A DNA stretch of 64,000 nucleotides from Chryseobacterium endalhagicum (GCF_016745235.1 NZ_JAELVM010000001.1:1253856-1317855); one strand, 5' to 3'; shown: positions 17,093-26,856, counted from the stretch's first letter. The notes: a model not told the origin generated them from the letters alone. Program-made: numbers and translations.

Positions 17093-17842
17093 ATGAAAAT
17101 ACAGATCATCAGCGACCTTCATCAGGAATTCGGATCGGCTGATTTATTTTTTGATCATGCAGACGTTGTCGTATTGGCCGGAGATATTAATCTCGGGACC
17201 AAAGGAGTTGAATGGATTAAATCTAAAATAAAGGACCAGCCTGTTATCTATGTTCTCGGTAATCATGAATATTATAAAGGTTCTTATCCAAAAACACTCA
17301 ATAAAATCAAGGAGGCTGCGGTAGATTCAAAGGTTTTTGTCCTTGAAAATGAATCTGTAGATATTGATGGCATTCGTTTTCACGGAGCCACGCTGTGGAC
17401 GGATTTTTCTATTTTCGGAGATCCTTTATACTACGGAATGATCTGCCAGCCGCTCATGAATGATTATAAAAAGATCAGACGGGATCCTTCCTATTCAAAA
17501 ATAAGAACAATAGATACTTTTAAAATTCATCAGTTTTCAAAGATTTGGTTAAAAGAAAGTCTGGAAAGTTCTGCAGGCTTACAAAATATTGTCGTTACCC
17601 ATCATGCACCCAGCATTCAGTCTGTTCCGGAACAGTATAAAAAAGATCCGGTGACTTCCGCTTATGCATCCGATCTGGAGGATTTCATTACAGAACATCA
17701 GCCTTTGTACTGGATTCATGGACATATTCACACACCCTGCAGATATACCATCGGTAAAACCGAAATTATCTGCAATCCGCATGGTTATATTGATGAAAAA
17801 TATAATGGGTATGACAAGGAATTGATTGTTGAAGTGAATTAA
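17093..17842 (+). CDS. Calcineurin-like metallophosphoesterase
   Basis: 249 residues from ATG 17093. An earlier ATG (17045) would place a terminator-like hairpin inside the gene and is rejected. The two-metal phosphoesterase motifs are in order: IISDLHQEF (D-x-H), VVLAGDINLG (GD), YVLGNHEYYKG (GNHE), VVTHHAP, and HGHIHTP (GHxH). It is a cytosolic hydrolase of phosphoester bonds, substrate unknown (nucleotides, phosphoproteins or small metabolites). The AraC-type regulator follows on the same strand 64 bases later, after its own promoter-like sequence. Confidence 0.85.
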   Translation: MKIQIISDLHQEFGSADLFFDHADVVVLAGDINLGTKGVEWIKSKIKDQPVIYVLGNHEYYKGSYPKTLNKIKEAAVDSKVFVLENESVDIDGIRFHGATLWTDFSIFGDPLYYGMICQPLMNDYKKIRRDPSYSKIRTIDTFKIHQFSKIWLKESLESSAGLQNIVVTHHAPSIQSVPEQYKKDPVTSAYASDLEDFITEHQPLYWIHGHIHTPCRYTIGKTEIICNPHGYIDEKYNGYDKELIVEVN

Positions 17843-17906
17843 AGCGATTTTGCCCGTTTCGCTTTTTCGCCAAAAAAAACTACTTTCGTACCCAAATCCA
17901 TTCTTC

Positions 17907-18827
17907 ATGCGCAAGAAATCCACCACCGCCGAACTACCGGAATTTATATCCATGTTTACCTTTGAAGAGCTGCTTCAGCAGGTGGAATTTGATCTTCGCA
18001 TTAAGGAATTTGTTGTGATGGAGATAGATAAAGCTACATATGCTGTAAAGCTTAATGCACCCTACCAGTCTGATTATTTCTGTGTTTTTATGGTGCAGGA
18101 AGGTAATATCCGTTTCAGGATTGATGACACAAGCTATGAAGTGTCTAAAGGGGATATTATTTTTTGTCCGTTTGGAGAAACATTTTGGATTGAACAGGTC
18201 TCTGACGATTACAGATCCAAATATATTTTCTTTTCCCTGGAGTTTATTTCTCAGGCAGGATTCAACTACAGATCCAATAATGTCATGAAAAGTCTTTCAT
18301 CAGACCCAACGGTGATTATCAGGAAGGAAGAAGATGTTTTCAGAAGAATGAATTTCCATCTTGATGAACTGAAAGCGCTGAACAACGCAGAAAAAGATAA
18401 TTATTATTTTAATGAAATGATCTGGCATCACTTTTCTCTGGTGATGTATGAGATTGATAATTATTTCAAGAAAATAGAAATGCCGCATCAGGTGACCCAT
18501 CGCGAAGATGAACTTACGACAAGCTTTTTTATTCTCGTCCAGGAACATTTTAAAAATGAGCATAATGTACAGTTTTATGCGGACAAGCTATGTATCAGCC
18601 GTAAATACCTGACTAAGGTGATCAATAAAACCACTTTTAAATCACCGCGGGATATCATTCATCAGGTTCTTGCGGTGGAAGCCAGACTTCTTCTCAAAAA
18701 TCCCAATCTCAATGTCAATAACGTTGCCGTACAGCTGAATTTTTCTGATCAGGCGTCTTTCAGCAAATTCTTTAAAAAGCACAGCGGAAAGTCACCACTG
18801 GAATATAAGAAAGATGATTTGTATTGA
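17907..18827 (+). CDS. AraC-family transcriptional regulator
   Basis: 306 residues from ATG 17907 (an in-frame upstream start at 17850 lies before the promoter-like box TACTTTCG at 17881-17888, so the downstream ATG is preferred). The N-terminal half is a cupin-like sensor (GNIRFRIDDTSYEVSKGDII). The last 100 residues hold two AraC helix-turn-helices (FYADKLCISRKYLTKVINK, then VAVQLNFSDQASFSKFFKKH and SPLEYKK). It lies directly upstream of the RND efflux operon on the same strand and is separated from it by a terminator, so it probably activates the pump in response to a small toxic molecule. Confidence 0.88.
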   Translation: MRKKSTTAELPEFISMFTFEELLQQVEFDLRIKEFVVMEIDKATYAVKLNAPYQSDYFCVFMVQEGNIRFRIDDTSYEVSKGDIIFCPFGETFWIEQVSDDYRSKYIFFSLEFISQAGFNYRSNNVMKSLSSDPTVIIRKEEDVFRRMNFHLDELKALNNAEKDNYYFNEMIWHHFSLVMYEIDNYFKKIEMPHQVTHREDELTTSFFILVQEHFKNEHNVQFYADKLCISRKYLTKVINKTTFKSPRDIIHQVLAVEARLLLKNPNLNVNNVAVQLNFSDQASFSKFFKKHSGKSPLEYKKDDLY

Positions 18828-18828
18828 T

Positions 18829-18858
18829 AATCAATACTTTATGACTTATTGATTTTTT
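18829..18858 (+). terminator. Terminator after the AraC gene
   Basis: Stem AATCAATA / TATTGATT followed by T-run. The next 200 bases (18859-19067) are AT-rich leader of the efflux operon with no further clear motif. Confidence 0.65.
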
Positions 18859-19067
18859 AAAATGATGTCTTTTTGCTAAATAATCATTGTTTTTTGATTT
18901 AAAATACTGAATTCTTTCATTTATGTATTCTATAATAGGCTTCTGATGATATTTCTCATGTTTTGAATAATCAGGAGTCTTTTTGACAAAACAAGAGGTT
19001 TTTTGAATATTTCCCTTGAATTTTTTTCGGCCGAATTTTGCCAGGTAAATTTAAAAGGAATATTGTT

Positions 19068-20213
19068 ATGCAGAGATTTTTTATCCAAAAATCAACTATA
19101 CTTTTCCTCTCGCTTATCGTTTTGGCGGGGTGCGGAAAAGGCAATCAAAATCAAGCTTATCAGCAGCAGGCACCAGAACTTCCCGTAGCTAAAGTAGAGC
19201 AGGGAGACGCCTCTGTTGCCAGAGAATACGCAGCCTCTGTGGAAGGGGTTTCCAATGTGGAAATCAGGCCTCAGGTGACCGGATATTTAAGCAAAATCTT
19301 CGTAGACGAAGGAGATTATGTGCGGGCAGGCCAGCCTCTGTTCAAAATAGAAGACCAAATCTTCCGTGAGCAGATGAAAAGTGCACAGGCAGCATTGATC
19401 ACGGCACAGGCCAATCTTTCCACTTCTAAAATAGATTTAGACCGAAAAAAAGAGCTTTTAAGAAACAAAATGGTTTCCGATATCCAGGTGAAAGAAGCAG
19501 AAGCAGCGTATAATGCGGCAAGAGGTGCGGTAAGCCAGTCCGTATCTTCCATAGAATCGGCAAAAATCAACCTTAATTTTTCTACGATTAAAGCTCCGGT
19601 AAGTGGTTTTATCGGAAGATTCAATTATCGTCTGGGAAGTTTAATGACGCCCTCCAATCAGGAACCAATCACGCTTTTATCAGATATTCATGAGGTGTAT
19701 ACCTATTTCAGCATGAGTGAAAATGATTTTAACAGTTTCCAGAAACAAAATGCAGGAAGCAGCATCAACGAGATCATTAAAAACACTCCGGCCATTTCCC
19801 TTTTGCTTTCGGGAGGTGAAAAATATGCACAGACAGGAAAAATAGATGCGGTGGAAGGACAGTTCAACAAAACAACGGGTTCCATCACTTTAAGAGCAAA
19901 ATTCCCCAACCCGGATAATCTTTTGAGAAGTGGAAATACCGGAAAAATTGTAATGGAACAGTTTCACAGCAATGTAGTTCTGCTTCCGATAGCCTCTACA
20001 AGAACAATCCAGGACAAGATCTTTGTATTCTCGATCAAAGCCGGAAAAGCCGTGATGCTTCCGGTAGAAGTGACAGGAAAAGCGGGAGACAATTTTATCA
20101 TATCAAAAGGGCTTAAAGCGGGTGACGAATATATCGTAACCGGTTTCGACAGACTGCAGCCGGGAACTCCGGTAGTGGCTCAGAAGAAGAATGCTCAACA
20201 GAAAAAAGCGTAA
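19068..20213 (+). CDS. RND efflux periplasmic adaptor (AcrA/MexA-like lipoprotein)
   Basis: 381 residues from ATG 19068; a TTG 30 bases upstream is less likely. It has a lipoprotein signal (FLSLIVLAGC, Cys near residue 22), so it is anchored in the inner membrane. Membrane-fusion-protein parts are in order: VEIRPQVTGYLSKIFVDEGD (biotinyl-lipoyl half), a helical hairpin (residues about 95-165, heptad Ala/Leu), the second lipoyl half FSTIKAPVSGFIGR, then beta-barrel and membrane-proximal domains. It bridges the pump and the outer-membrane channel. First gene of a three-gene operon, 9 bases before the pump gene. Confidence 0.95.
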   Translation: MQRFFIQKSTILFLSLIVLAGCGKGNQNQAYQQQAPELPVAKVEQGDASVAREYAASVEGVSNVEIRPQVTGYLSKIFVDEGDYVRAGQPLFKIEDQIFREQMKSAQAALITAQANLSTSKIDLDRKKELLRNKMVSDIQVKEAEAAYNAARGAVSQSVSSIESAKINLNFSTIKAPVSGFIGRFNYRLGSLMTPSNQEPITLLSDIHEVYTYFSMSENDFNSFQKQNAGSSINEIIKNTPAISLLLSGGEKYAQTGKIDAVEGQFNKTTGSITLRAKFPNPDNLLRSGNTGKIVMEQFHSNVVLLPIASTRTIQDKIFVFSIKAGKAVMLPVEVTGKAGDNFIISKGLKAGDEYIVTGFDRLQPGTPVVAQKKNAQQKKA

Positions 20214-20222
20214 GAAGAAATC

Positions 20223-23200
20223 ATGTTAAAAACTATTATAAAAAGACCCGTACTCGCCACGGTAATCTCCGTGCTGCTTGTCATTCTGGGTATCGTCGGT
20301 ATGGTCAGTCTGCCGATCACAAAATTTCCGGATATCGCCCCGCCTACCGTGATGGTTACGGCAGCTTATCCCGGAGCCAATGCGGAAACGATTGCAAGAT
20401 CTGTAGCGCCGCCTTTGGAAAATGCCATCAACGGGGTGGAAAATATGGATTATATTACTTCCACAGCCAGTAATGACGGTACTTTAAGTATTACTGTGAT
20501 TTTTAAGCTTGGAACAGATCCCGATCAAGCAGCCATCAACGTGCAGAACAGGGTGGCACAGGTGACTAACCAGCTTCCTGCTGAAGTTATTCAGGCCGGA
20601 ATCACAACGGTGAAAAGACAGAACAGTATGATTGCCATGGTTTCACTGACCAGCAAGGACGGGAAAATGGATGATCTTTTCCTTGAAAATTATGCTAAAA
20701 TCAATATCGTACCGGAACTGAAAAGGGTAAAAGGAGTAGGAGATGCCATGGTATACGGAAACAAGGATTACTCCATGAGGGTATGGCTGGATCCGAATAA
20801 ACTGACCTCATACAACCTTACTCCGTCCGATATTTCAAGAGCGATCCAGACCCAGAACCTGGAAGCGGCACCCGGAAGGTTCGGGGAAAGAAGTAAGGAA
20901 GCCATGGAATATGTGCTTCGTTACAAAGGAAAATTTACAGAGCCTGAGCAGTATGAAAATATCACAATCAAGGCATTGAGCGATGGTTCCGTTTTAAAAT
21001 TAAAAGATGTTGCTAAAGTTGAATTTGGAGCATACAGTTACAATGTTTCTTCCAATTTCAATAAGAAAAAGTCGGTAACGATGGCGATCTTTCAGATGGC
21101 CGGATCAAACGCGAACGAAGTTCAGATCGCGCTTCAGGAAAGAATGAAAGAGCTGGAGAAGTCTTTTCCGGAAGGAATGGCTTATGAAATTCCGTATGCC
21201 ACAAAAGATGCACTGGACCAGTCGATCGAGCAGGTAATTCATACCCTGATAGAAGCATTTATCCTTGTATTCATTGTGGTTTACATCTTCCTGCAGGATT
21301 TCCGTTCTACACTGATTCCTGCTATTGCAGTTCCGGTGTCTATTGTGGGAACGTTCTTCTTTATGAATGTATTTGGTTTTTCTATTAATATCCTGACGTT
21401 ATTTGCCCTGGTACTGGCCATTGGTATCGTGGTGGATGACGCCATTGTCGTCGTGGAAGCAGTCCATGCTAAAATGGAACATAAAAAGCTTAACCCAAGG
21501 GCTGCGACCATGTCGGCGATGAGTGAAATTACAGGAGCTATTGTTTCCATTACCCTGATCATGTCGGCGGTATTCGTTCCGGTGGCCTTTATGAGTGGTT
21601 CCACGGGATTATTTTACCAGCAGTTTGCCTTAACATTAGCGATTGCTATTGTGATCTCAGCAGTGAATGCACTGACGCTGAGCCCGGCATTGTGTGCGAT
21701 ATTCTTAAAACAGCACAATCCGGAAACCCATGAAAAAATGAATTTTAAGGAGCGTTTCTTTGCAGGTTTTAATGCAAGTTTTAATAAGCTTACTTTCCGC
21801 TATGGGAAATCAATTCTCTTCCTTTTAAAAAGAAAATGGGTAGCATTGATCATTATTCTTGGCTTCGGTGGATTGTTTGTATGGATGTCTATGACTACGC
21901 CAAAAGGATTTATCCCTGATGAAGACCAGAGCTTTATTATTGTAACCGCCAACCTGGCGCCGGGAGCTTCCAAAGACAGAACCACAAAAGTAGTTTCCGA
22001 TACGGAAGATCTTCTGATGAAGAATCCTGCTGTGGAAAAAGTAATTTCTGTAGACGGACTGAATCTATTCAGCGGTTCCATGTCATCGTCAGCGGCTTCT
22101 ATTTTCGTTAAACTGAAAAAGACCGAAGAAAGAGGAAAAGTAAGCAACATCAATGATATTATCGGACAGGTTCAGGGAACGCTTTCCCAGGATAAAAGAG
22201 CGAATTTCCTGGTGATCAATACCCCTACGGTAGACGGTTTCGGGAATACCAGCGGGATGGAGCTTGTGCTTCAGGACCGTACCAACGGAGAGCTTCAGAA
22301 TTTAGGAAATATATCTTACGGAATGATGGGCGCACTGATGCAGAGACCTGAAGTGGCGGTAGCATTTACAACATTCGATGTAACGTACCCGCAGTTTGAA
22401 GTTCTTGTAGATGAGGTGAAAGCCGCACAGCTTGGGGTAAATGTTTCTGATGTACTGGGCGTGATGCAGGGATATTACGGAAGTATCCAGTCTTCGGATT
22501 TCAACAGATTCGGGAAATATTACAGGGTTTTGGTACAGTCTACACCGGAAACAAGACAGGATAAAGAATCGCTGAACGGTATTTTCGTTAAAAATAATGC
22601 GGGCGAAATGGTTCCTGTCAATACATTGGTGAGCCTGAAACAGGTAACAGGTGCAGAAGTGGTAGACCGTTTCAATCTGTTTAATTCTTCGAATTTAACC
22701 GTAATGCCGGCTCCGGGATTCAGTACAGGTCAGGCTATGGCAGCGATTGATGAAGTGAGCAAGCAGGTACTTCCTCCGGGATATACTTATGACTACAAAG
22801 GAATGAGCCGTGAAGAGGTAAGTGCAGGTTCACAGTCGGTGATGATCTTCGGATTGTGTATTGTGTTTGTATTTTTCCTTTTATCCGCGCAGTATGAAAG
22901 TTATGTACTTCCATTCGCTGTACTGATCGCGATTCCTGTAGGTTTGTCAGGCGTATTCGTGGGAATTACCATGGCGGATCTGTCCAATAATATCTATGTT
23001 CAGATTGCTCTTGTGATGTTGATTGGTCTATTAGCCAAAAACGGGATTCTTATTGTGGAATTTGCCATACAGCGCCGTAGAGCAGGGAAAAGTCTTATCG
23101 CTTCTGCGGTGGAAGGGGCAAAAGCCCGTCTGCGTCCCATTTTGATGACCTCCCTGGCATTTATTACCGGACTTCTTCCCTTATTGTTTGTGGTAGGGCC

Positions 23201-23363
23201 GTCAGCTTTAGGAAACCATTCCATTGGATTTGCGGCGGTTTCCGGGATGATCTTCGGAACTGTTTTGGGAATTTTTGTGGTTCCGGTACTTTTTGTGGTC
23301 TTCCAGGCTTTACATGAAAGAATGAGCGGAAAAGTAATAACGGAAGCCGACTGGGAATATTAA
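20223..23363 (+). CDS. RND multidrug efflux pump (AcrB/HAE1 family)
   Basis: 1046 residues, the standard length for an inner-membrane hydrophobe/amphiphile efflux pump driven by protons. The N-terminus MLKTIIKRPVLATVISVLLV is typical. The periplasmic porter domain contains VAPPLENAINGVENMDYITS. The proton-relay helix 4 is GIVVDDAIVVVEAV near residue 402 with both aspartates present. Late motifs include AQYESYVLPFAVLIAIPVGL and the helix 10 GLLAKNGILIVEFA with the relay lysine. It sits between its adaptor and outer-membrane channel genes. Substrates cannot be read from sequence. Confidence 0.97.
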   Translation: MLKTIIKRPVLATVISVLLVILGIVGMVSLPITKFPDIAPPTVMVTAAYPGANAETIARSVAPPLENAINGVENMDYITSTASNDGTLSITVIFKLGTDPDQAAINVQNRVAQVTNQLPAEVIQAGITTVKRQNSMIAMVSLTSKDGKMDDLFLENYAKINIVPELKRVKGVGDAMVYGNKDYSMRVWLDPNKLTSYNLTPSDISRAIQTQNLEAAPGRFGERSKEAMEYVLRYKGKFTEPEQYENITIKALSDGSVLKLKDVAKVEFGAYSYNVSSNFNKKKSVTMAIFQMAGSNANEVQIALQERMKELEKSFPEGMAYEIPYATKDALDQSIEQVIHTLIEAFILVFIVVYIFLQDFRSTLIPAIAVPVSIVGTFFFMNVFGFSINILTLFALVLAIGIVVDDAIVVVEAVHAKMEHKKLNPRAATMSAMSEITGAIVSITLIMSAVFVPVAFMSGSTGLFYQQFALTLAIAIVISAVNALTLSPALCAIFLKQHNPETHEKMNFKERFFAGFNASFNKLTFRYGKSILFLLKRKWVALIIILGFGGLFVWMSMTTPKGFIPDEDQSFIIVTANLAPGASKDRTTKVVSDTEDLLMKNPAVEKVISVDGLNLFSGSMSSSAASIFVKLKKTEERGKVSNINDIIGQVQGTLSQDKRANFLVINTPTVDGFGNTSGMELVLQDRTNGELQNLGNISYGMMGALMQRPEVAVAFTTFDVTYPQFEVLVDEVKAAQLGVNVSDVLGVMQGYYGSIQSSDFNRFGKYYRVLVQSTPETRQDKESLNGIFVKNNAGEMVPVNTLVSLKQVTGAEVVDRFNLFNSSNLTVMPAPGFSTGQAMAAIDEVSKQVLPPGYTYDYKGMSREEVSAGSQSVMIFGLCIVFVFFLLSAQYESYVLPFAVLIAIPVGLSGVFVGITMADLSNNIYVQIALVMLIGLLAKNGILIVEFAIQRRRAGKSLIASAVEGAKARLRPILMTSLAFITGLLPLLFVVGPSALGNHSIGFAAVSGMIFGTVLGIFVVPVLFVVFQALHERMSGKVITEADWEY

Positions 23364-23380
23364 ACCAAATGATTATTAAA

Positions 23381-24799
23381 ATGAATTCAATTAAAAATAT
23401 AGCCTATATTGCCTTGATCTCCGGTACAGCCATTTCCTGCAAAGTACAGAAATATGAGCAGCCGGAAGTGAAAATGCCTGAAGTCTTCAGAAGTGACAGC
23501 ATCGCTGCCGAAACTCAGGAGAATATGGCAAAGACCAGTTATAAGGACTTTTTTAAAGATCCGGTTCTGGTAAAACTGATCGATAAAGCTGTGGCACAGA
23601 ACAACGATTTTCTGGTCGCCTTAAAACAGATAGAATATGCCTCACTGGCCTATAACCAGAGCAAGTGGGGGAATGTTCCCACCATTAGTGCCACGCTGGG
23701 AAATGCCAGCATCAGCCGTCCATCTGATAACAGTATGAACGGAATGATGGCCGGGCAGTTCATGGGAAGAAAATATACGGAAGATTATACCACATCGCTA
23801 AGTTTCTCTTGGGAAGCAGATATTTGGGGGAAGATCAAAGGAAGAAAGGAGCAGGCTCTTGTAGAATATCTTAAAACCCAGGAAGCCGCCAAAGCAGTGA
23901 AAACCCAGCTGGTAGCTTCTGTAGTGCAGGGATATTACAATTTACTGATGCTGGATACCCAATTGCAGATCACAAAATCCAACCTGGAATATTCTGACAG
24001 TACCCTGAAATTCTTAACCAAACAGCAGGAACTGGGCTTAACGACAGCCCTGGCCGTACAGCAGCAGGAAATTTTAAAGGATCAGATCATAAAATCTATT
24101 CCTGCCATTGAAAGTTCCATTGCCATTCAGGAAAATGCACTGAGCCTGCTTACGGGTTCAATGCCTGATAAAATTGAAAGAAGCGGAAGCCTCAACAGTG
24201 TGCAGTCGCCGGACAGGATTTCAGCAGGAATACCCTCAGAATTATTAAGCTACAGACCGGATATTAAAAGCGCGGAACTTGAAGTAAGAAAAAGTGCCGC
24301 AGCCATCCATGTAGCCAAAGTAAGCATGTATCCTTCCCTGAACATCACAGCTCAGGGCGGTCTGAATGCTTTCCAGGCCAGCCACTGGTTCAGTGTTCCC
24401 GGATCACTTTTCGGGATGGCGGCAGGAATGATTGCCCAGCCTATTCTGAACGGGAAACAGCTGAAAACGCAGTATGAGCAGTCTAAAGTAATGGCAGATC
24501 AGGCTGAAATTAATTTTAAGCAGTCTGTCTTGAAAGCGGTAGGAGAGGTTTCTGATGCATTGGTACAGATCCAGAAGCTTGAAGAACAGCAGAAAATTGC
24601 AGAAGGATTAGCTGTAAAATCCGGTGAAGCTGTAAAGAAAGCTGATGTTTTATTTAAATACAATTCAGCGACTTATGTAGAGGTGATCATTGCCCAGAGC
24701 AATAAACTTCAGGCAGAACTGGATGTAGCTTCCCTGAAAGCACAAAGACTGAATGCCATCACTTCCCTGTACAGAGCAGTAGGAGGCGGCTGGCAGTAA
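23381..24799 (+). CDS. Outer-membrane efflux channel lipoprotein (OprM/TolC family)
   Basis: 472 residues from ATG 23381; an ATG 12 bases earlier is also possible. The signal peptide ends in a lipobox (SGTAISC), so it is a lipidated channel. Two repeats of the outer-membrane efflux domain are visible. The first includes YNQSKWGNVPTISATLG and LSFSWEADIWGKIKGRKEQA. The second includes LSYRPDIKSAELEVRKSAA and PILNGKQLKTQYEQSK. The long helices forming the periplasmic tunnel lie between them. It is the third gene of the RND operon, 17 bases after the pump, and ends at a clear terminator. It completes a self-contained tripartite pump. Confidence 0.94.
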   Translation: MNSIKNIAYIALISGTAISCKVQKYEQPEVKMPEVFRSDSIAAETQENMAKTSYKDFFKDPVLVKLIDKAVAQNNDFLVALKQIEYASLAYNQSKWGNVPTISATLGNASISRPSDNSMNGMMAGQFMGRKYTEDYTTSLSFSWEADIWGKIKGRKEQALVEYLKTQEAAKAVKTQLVASVVQGYYNLLMLDTQLQITKSNLEYSDSTLKFLTKQQELGLTTALAVQQQEILKDQIIKSIPAIESSIAIQENALSLLTGSMPDKIERSGSLNSVQSPDRISAGIPSELLSYRPDIKSAELEVRKSAAAIHVAKVSMYPSLNITAQGGLNAFQASHWFSVPGSLFGMAAGMIAQPILNGKQLKTQYEQSKVMADQAEINFKQSVLKAVGEVSDALVQIQKLEEQQKIAEGLAVKSGEAVKKADVLFKYNSATYVEVIIAQSNKLQAELDVASLKAQRLNAITSLYRAVGGGWQ

Positions 24800-24809
24800 A
24801 GTAAAACTG

Positions 24810-24844
24810 AACCTGCTTCGTCTATGATGGGGAAGCAGGTTTTT
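24810..24844 (+). terminator. Terminator of the RND operon
   Basis: Ten-bp stem AACCTGCTTC / GAAGCAGGTT with a 12-base loop and T-run. Confidence 0.9.
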
Positions 24845-24857
24845 AAACTATAACATT

Positions 24858-25412
24858 ATGAAGAATACAAATATACACGAGGGTATTATTCTTATTCCTG
24901 ATTTCAGCGGGTTTACTGAATTTGTGTTCAATACAAAACTTTATACAGGAGAATATATTGTAAGACAACTACTATCTACACTGATCGATATGAACGACAG
25001 ATATTTTGAAATCTCAGAAATTGAAGGCGACGCCATTTTATTTTACAGATACGATGACAAACCTTCCTATCAGAATATTTCAACGATACTCTGGAAAATG
25101 CGGGATGCTTTTAACCGGAAAATTAAGGAGCTGAACAAAGAGCTGAGCATTTCCATCGACATGTCTTTGAAATTCATTGTGCATTATGGAAAATTTTCAC
25201 AGTACAGGATCGGAAGTTTTAAAAAGCTTTACGGCAAAACAGTTGTAGAAGCTCATCAGATGCTTAAAAATGATTTTGCGGAACAGCCTTCTTATGCGTT
25301 ATTCAGCAATTCATTTTTAGAGAACAGCAGGAACAGGGAAGCGGACCTTACAAACCACAAATATCACCTGCCCGAGGTAGGGATGATCCATTATTTTGAG
25401 AACGTCAACTAG
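24858..25412 (+). CDS. DUF2652 protein (cyclase-like fold)
   Basis: 184 residues. The opening GIILIPDFSGFTEFVFN and the central ISEIEGDAILFYRYD are typical of DUF2652, a family with a class III nucleotidyl-cyclase-like fold. The aspartates in PDFSGFTEF and EGDAI occupy the places of the cyclase metal-binding residues. Whether it makes a cyclic nucleotide or only keeps the fold is not known. It is cytosolic with no membrane segment. It is flanked by terminators on both sides, so it is transcribed alone. Confidence 0.75.
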   Translation: MKNTNIHEGIILIPDFSGFTEFVFNTKLYTGEYIVRQLLSTLIDMNDRYFEISEIEGDAILFYRYDDKPSYQNISTILWKMRDAFNRKIKELNKELSISIDMSLKFIVHYGKFSQYRIGSFKKLYGKTVVEAHQMLKNDFAEQPSYALFSNSFLENSRNREADLTNHKYHLPEVGMIHYFENVN

Positions 25413-25451
25413 CATATCTATTTTTTAATCCTTGTAAATTTGCTATGCGTG

Positions 25452-25476
25452 GCCCGGAGAAATCCGGGCTTTTTTA
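25452..25476 (+). terminator. Terminator after the DUF2652 gene
   Basis: Perfect GCCCGGA / TCCGGGC stem with a GAAA loop and seven T. Confidence 0.95.
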
Positions 25477-25508
25477 TTAATGATCTGATATTATTAAGAA
25501 TGATTTCA

Positions 25509-25538
25509 TATCTTTGATACTATCAAATGATACTATCA
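25509..25538 (+). promoter_or_regulatory. Promoter with overlapping double operator for the Fic gene
   Basis: The -7 box TATCTTTG (25509-25516) overlaps the palindrome TTGATACTATCAA (25514-25526). A second palindrome TGATACTATCA (25528-25538) follows immediately. Both lie between the -7 box and the TTG start at 25543. This fits repression by steric block, probably by the Fic protein's own C-terminal DNA-binding domain. Confidence 0.65.
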
Positions 25539-25542
25539 AGCT

Positions 25543-26508
25543 TTGAGACCGCCGTATACCATTACAGATAAAATTCTATCATTAATTGTTTCCATATCTG
25601 AAAAGATTGGGGAAATTAATGCACATCATCTTTATAAGCCTGCCACTGAACTGCGCAGGAAAAACCGTATTAAAACAATACAGTCTTCATTGGAGATTGA
25701 AGGAAATACCCTTACTGAAGAGCAGATCACGGCATTACTGGATAATAAAAGAATTATTGCGCCTTTAAAAGATATCCGGGAAGTACAGAATGCGATTGAA
25801 GTATATTCACGTCTGCACGAATTTAATCCTGCAAGTCCCAGGGATCTGGAAAAAGCACATGCTATACTGATGAAAGATCTGATTGATAAAGCCGGAAAAT
25901 TAAGGACTTCGAATGTAGGAATAGTGAAAGGTTCAAAAGTGGAGCATATTGCTCCGGGCGGTATGATGGTTAAAGGTTTGATCAATGATCTGTTTAAGTA
26001 CGTTAAGAATGATCCTGAACTTGTTTTGGTCAAAAGTTGTGTTTTTCATTACGAATTTGAATTTATTCATCCTTTTTTGGATGGCAACGGAAGAATGGGC
26101 AGATTATGGCAGACCCTTATTCTGATGCAGCAGTATCCTGTATTTGAGTATCTGCCTGTAGAAAGCCTTATTAAAGAGAATCAGGAGGAATATTATAATA
26201 CACTTTCAGAGTCTGATAAAAAAGGAAATTCCACTCCTTTTATTGAATTTATGTTGACGCTTATATTGGAAACACTACAGCAGCTTCTCAGATCTCAAAA
26301 TACCAATTTAAATACAACAGACAGACTGTTGCTTTTTCACGAAAAAGTAAAGAACAGAAGGTTTAGCAGAAAAGATTATCTGCAACATTTCAAAAATATT
26401 TCTGCCCCCACAGCAAGCAGGGATTTAAAATGGGCAGTGGATCAGAAAATGCTTGAAAAATATGGAGAACAGAGATTAACAGAATATGTGTTCATCAGTA
26501 AGAATTAG
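25543..26508 (+). CDS. Fic-domain protein (AMP-transferase type) with winged-helix C-terminus
   Basis: 321 residues. The start is TTG at 25543: the sequence MRPPYTITDKIL is the usual N-terminus of this subfamily and no in-frame ATG exists. Fic enzymes transfer AMP (or another phosphate group) to protein hydroxyls. The core motif HPFLDGNGRMGR is complete (catalytic His176). An inhibitory-helix-like motif SSLEIEGNTL lies near the N-terminus, so the enzyme is probably self-inhibited. The C-terminal 80 residues look like a winged helix (FSRKDYLQHF, SAPTASRDLKWAV). The double palindrome at the promoter suggests autoregulation. Convergent with the cupin gene, 9 bases apart. Confidence 0.9.
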   Translation: MRPPYTITDKILSLIVSISEKIGEINAHHLYKPATELRRKNRIKTIQSSLEIEGNTLTEEQITALLDNKRIIAPLKDIREVQNAIEVYSRLHEFNPASPRDLEKAHAILMKDLIDKAGKLRTSNVGIVKGSKVEHIAPGGMMVKGLINDLFKYVKNDPELVLVKSCVFHYEFEFIHPFLDGNGRMGRLWQTLILMQQYPVFEYLPVESLIKENQEEYYNTLSESDKKGNSTPFIEFMLTLILETLQQLLRSQNTNLNTTDRLLLFHEKVKNRRFSRKDYLQHFKNISAPTASRDLKWAVDQKMLEKYGEQRLTEYVFISKN

Positions 26509-26517
26509 CAGAACTTC

Positions 26518-26856
26518 TTACACTCCTTCCACCTTCGAAGTATGATCCTGCAGGTTCAGGCTGAGCCTTACCATACTTTCCTCCTGAGCAATAAGATCAT
26601 GAATTTGATGAGCTGGAAGAACGATCATCATACCTTTGTTTAATAGATAACGCTGGCCGTCGGTTCCAAAATCAATGATGCCTTCCAGCACCTGGACGAT
26701 AATGGTATAAGGAGCTTTATGTTCTTTCATTTCCTGGTTTTTCCGGAACAGTATTCTTATTTCTTTGGCAAGATCTGTTTTGATCATCACCTTCACAGCA
26801 GGCTTATTTCCTTCCTCATAATGCAGGTCTTCATAAAATGATGCGGTGTGTACCAT
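26518..26856 (-). CDS. Small cupin-domain protein
   Basis: 112 residues forming one cupin barrel. Visible are the two cupin halves around IIVQVLEGIIDFGTDG and MIVLPAHQIHDLIAQE; the second keeps a histidine (PAHQIH), and the first lacks the usual H-x-H pair, so metal binding is uncertain. It may be a small-molecule-binding or redox-related protein. It is divergent from the pirin-family gene, also a cupin-superfamily protein, with 131 bases between. A joint role is possible but not shown. Confidence 0.8.
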   Translation of the reverse strand: MVHTASFYEDLHYEEGNKPAVKVMIKTDLAKEIRILFRKNQEMKEHKAPYTIIVQVLEGIIDFGTDGQRYLLNKGMMIVLPAHQIHDLIAQEESMVRLSLNLQDHTSKVEGV

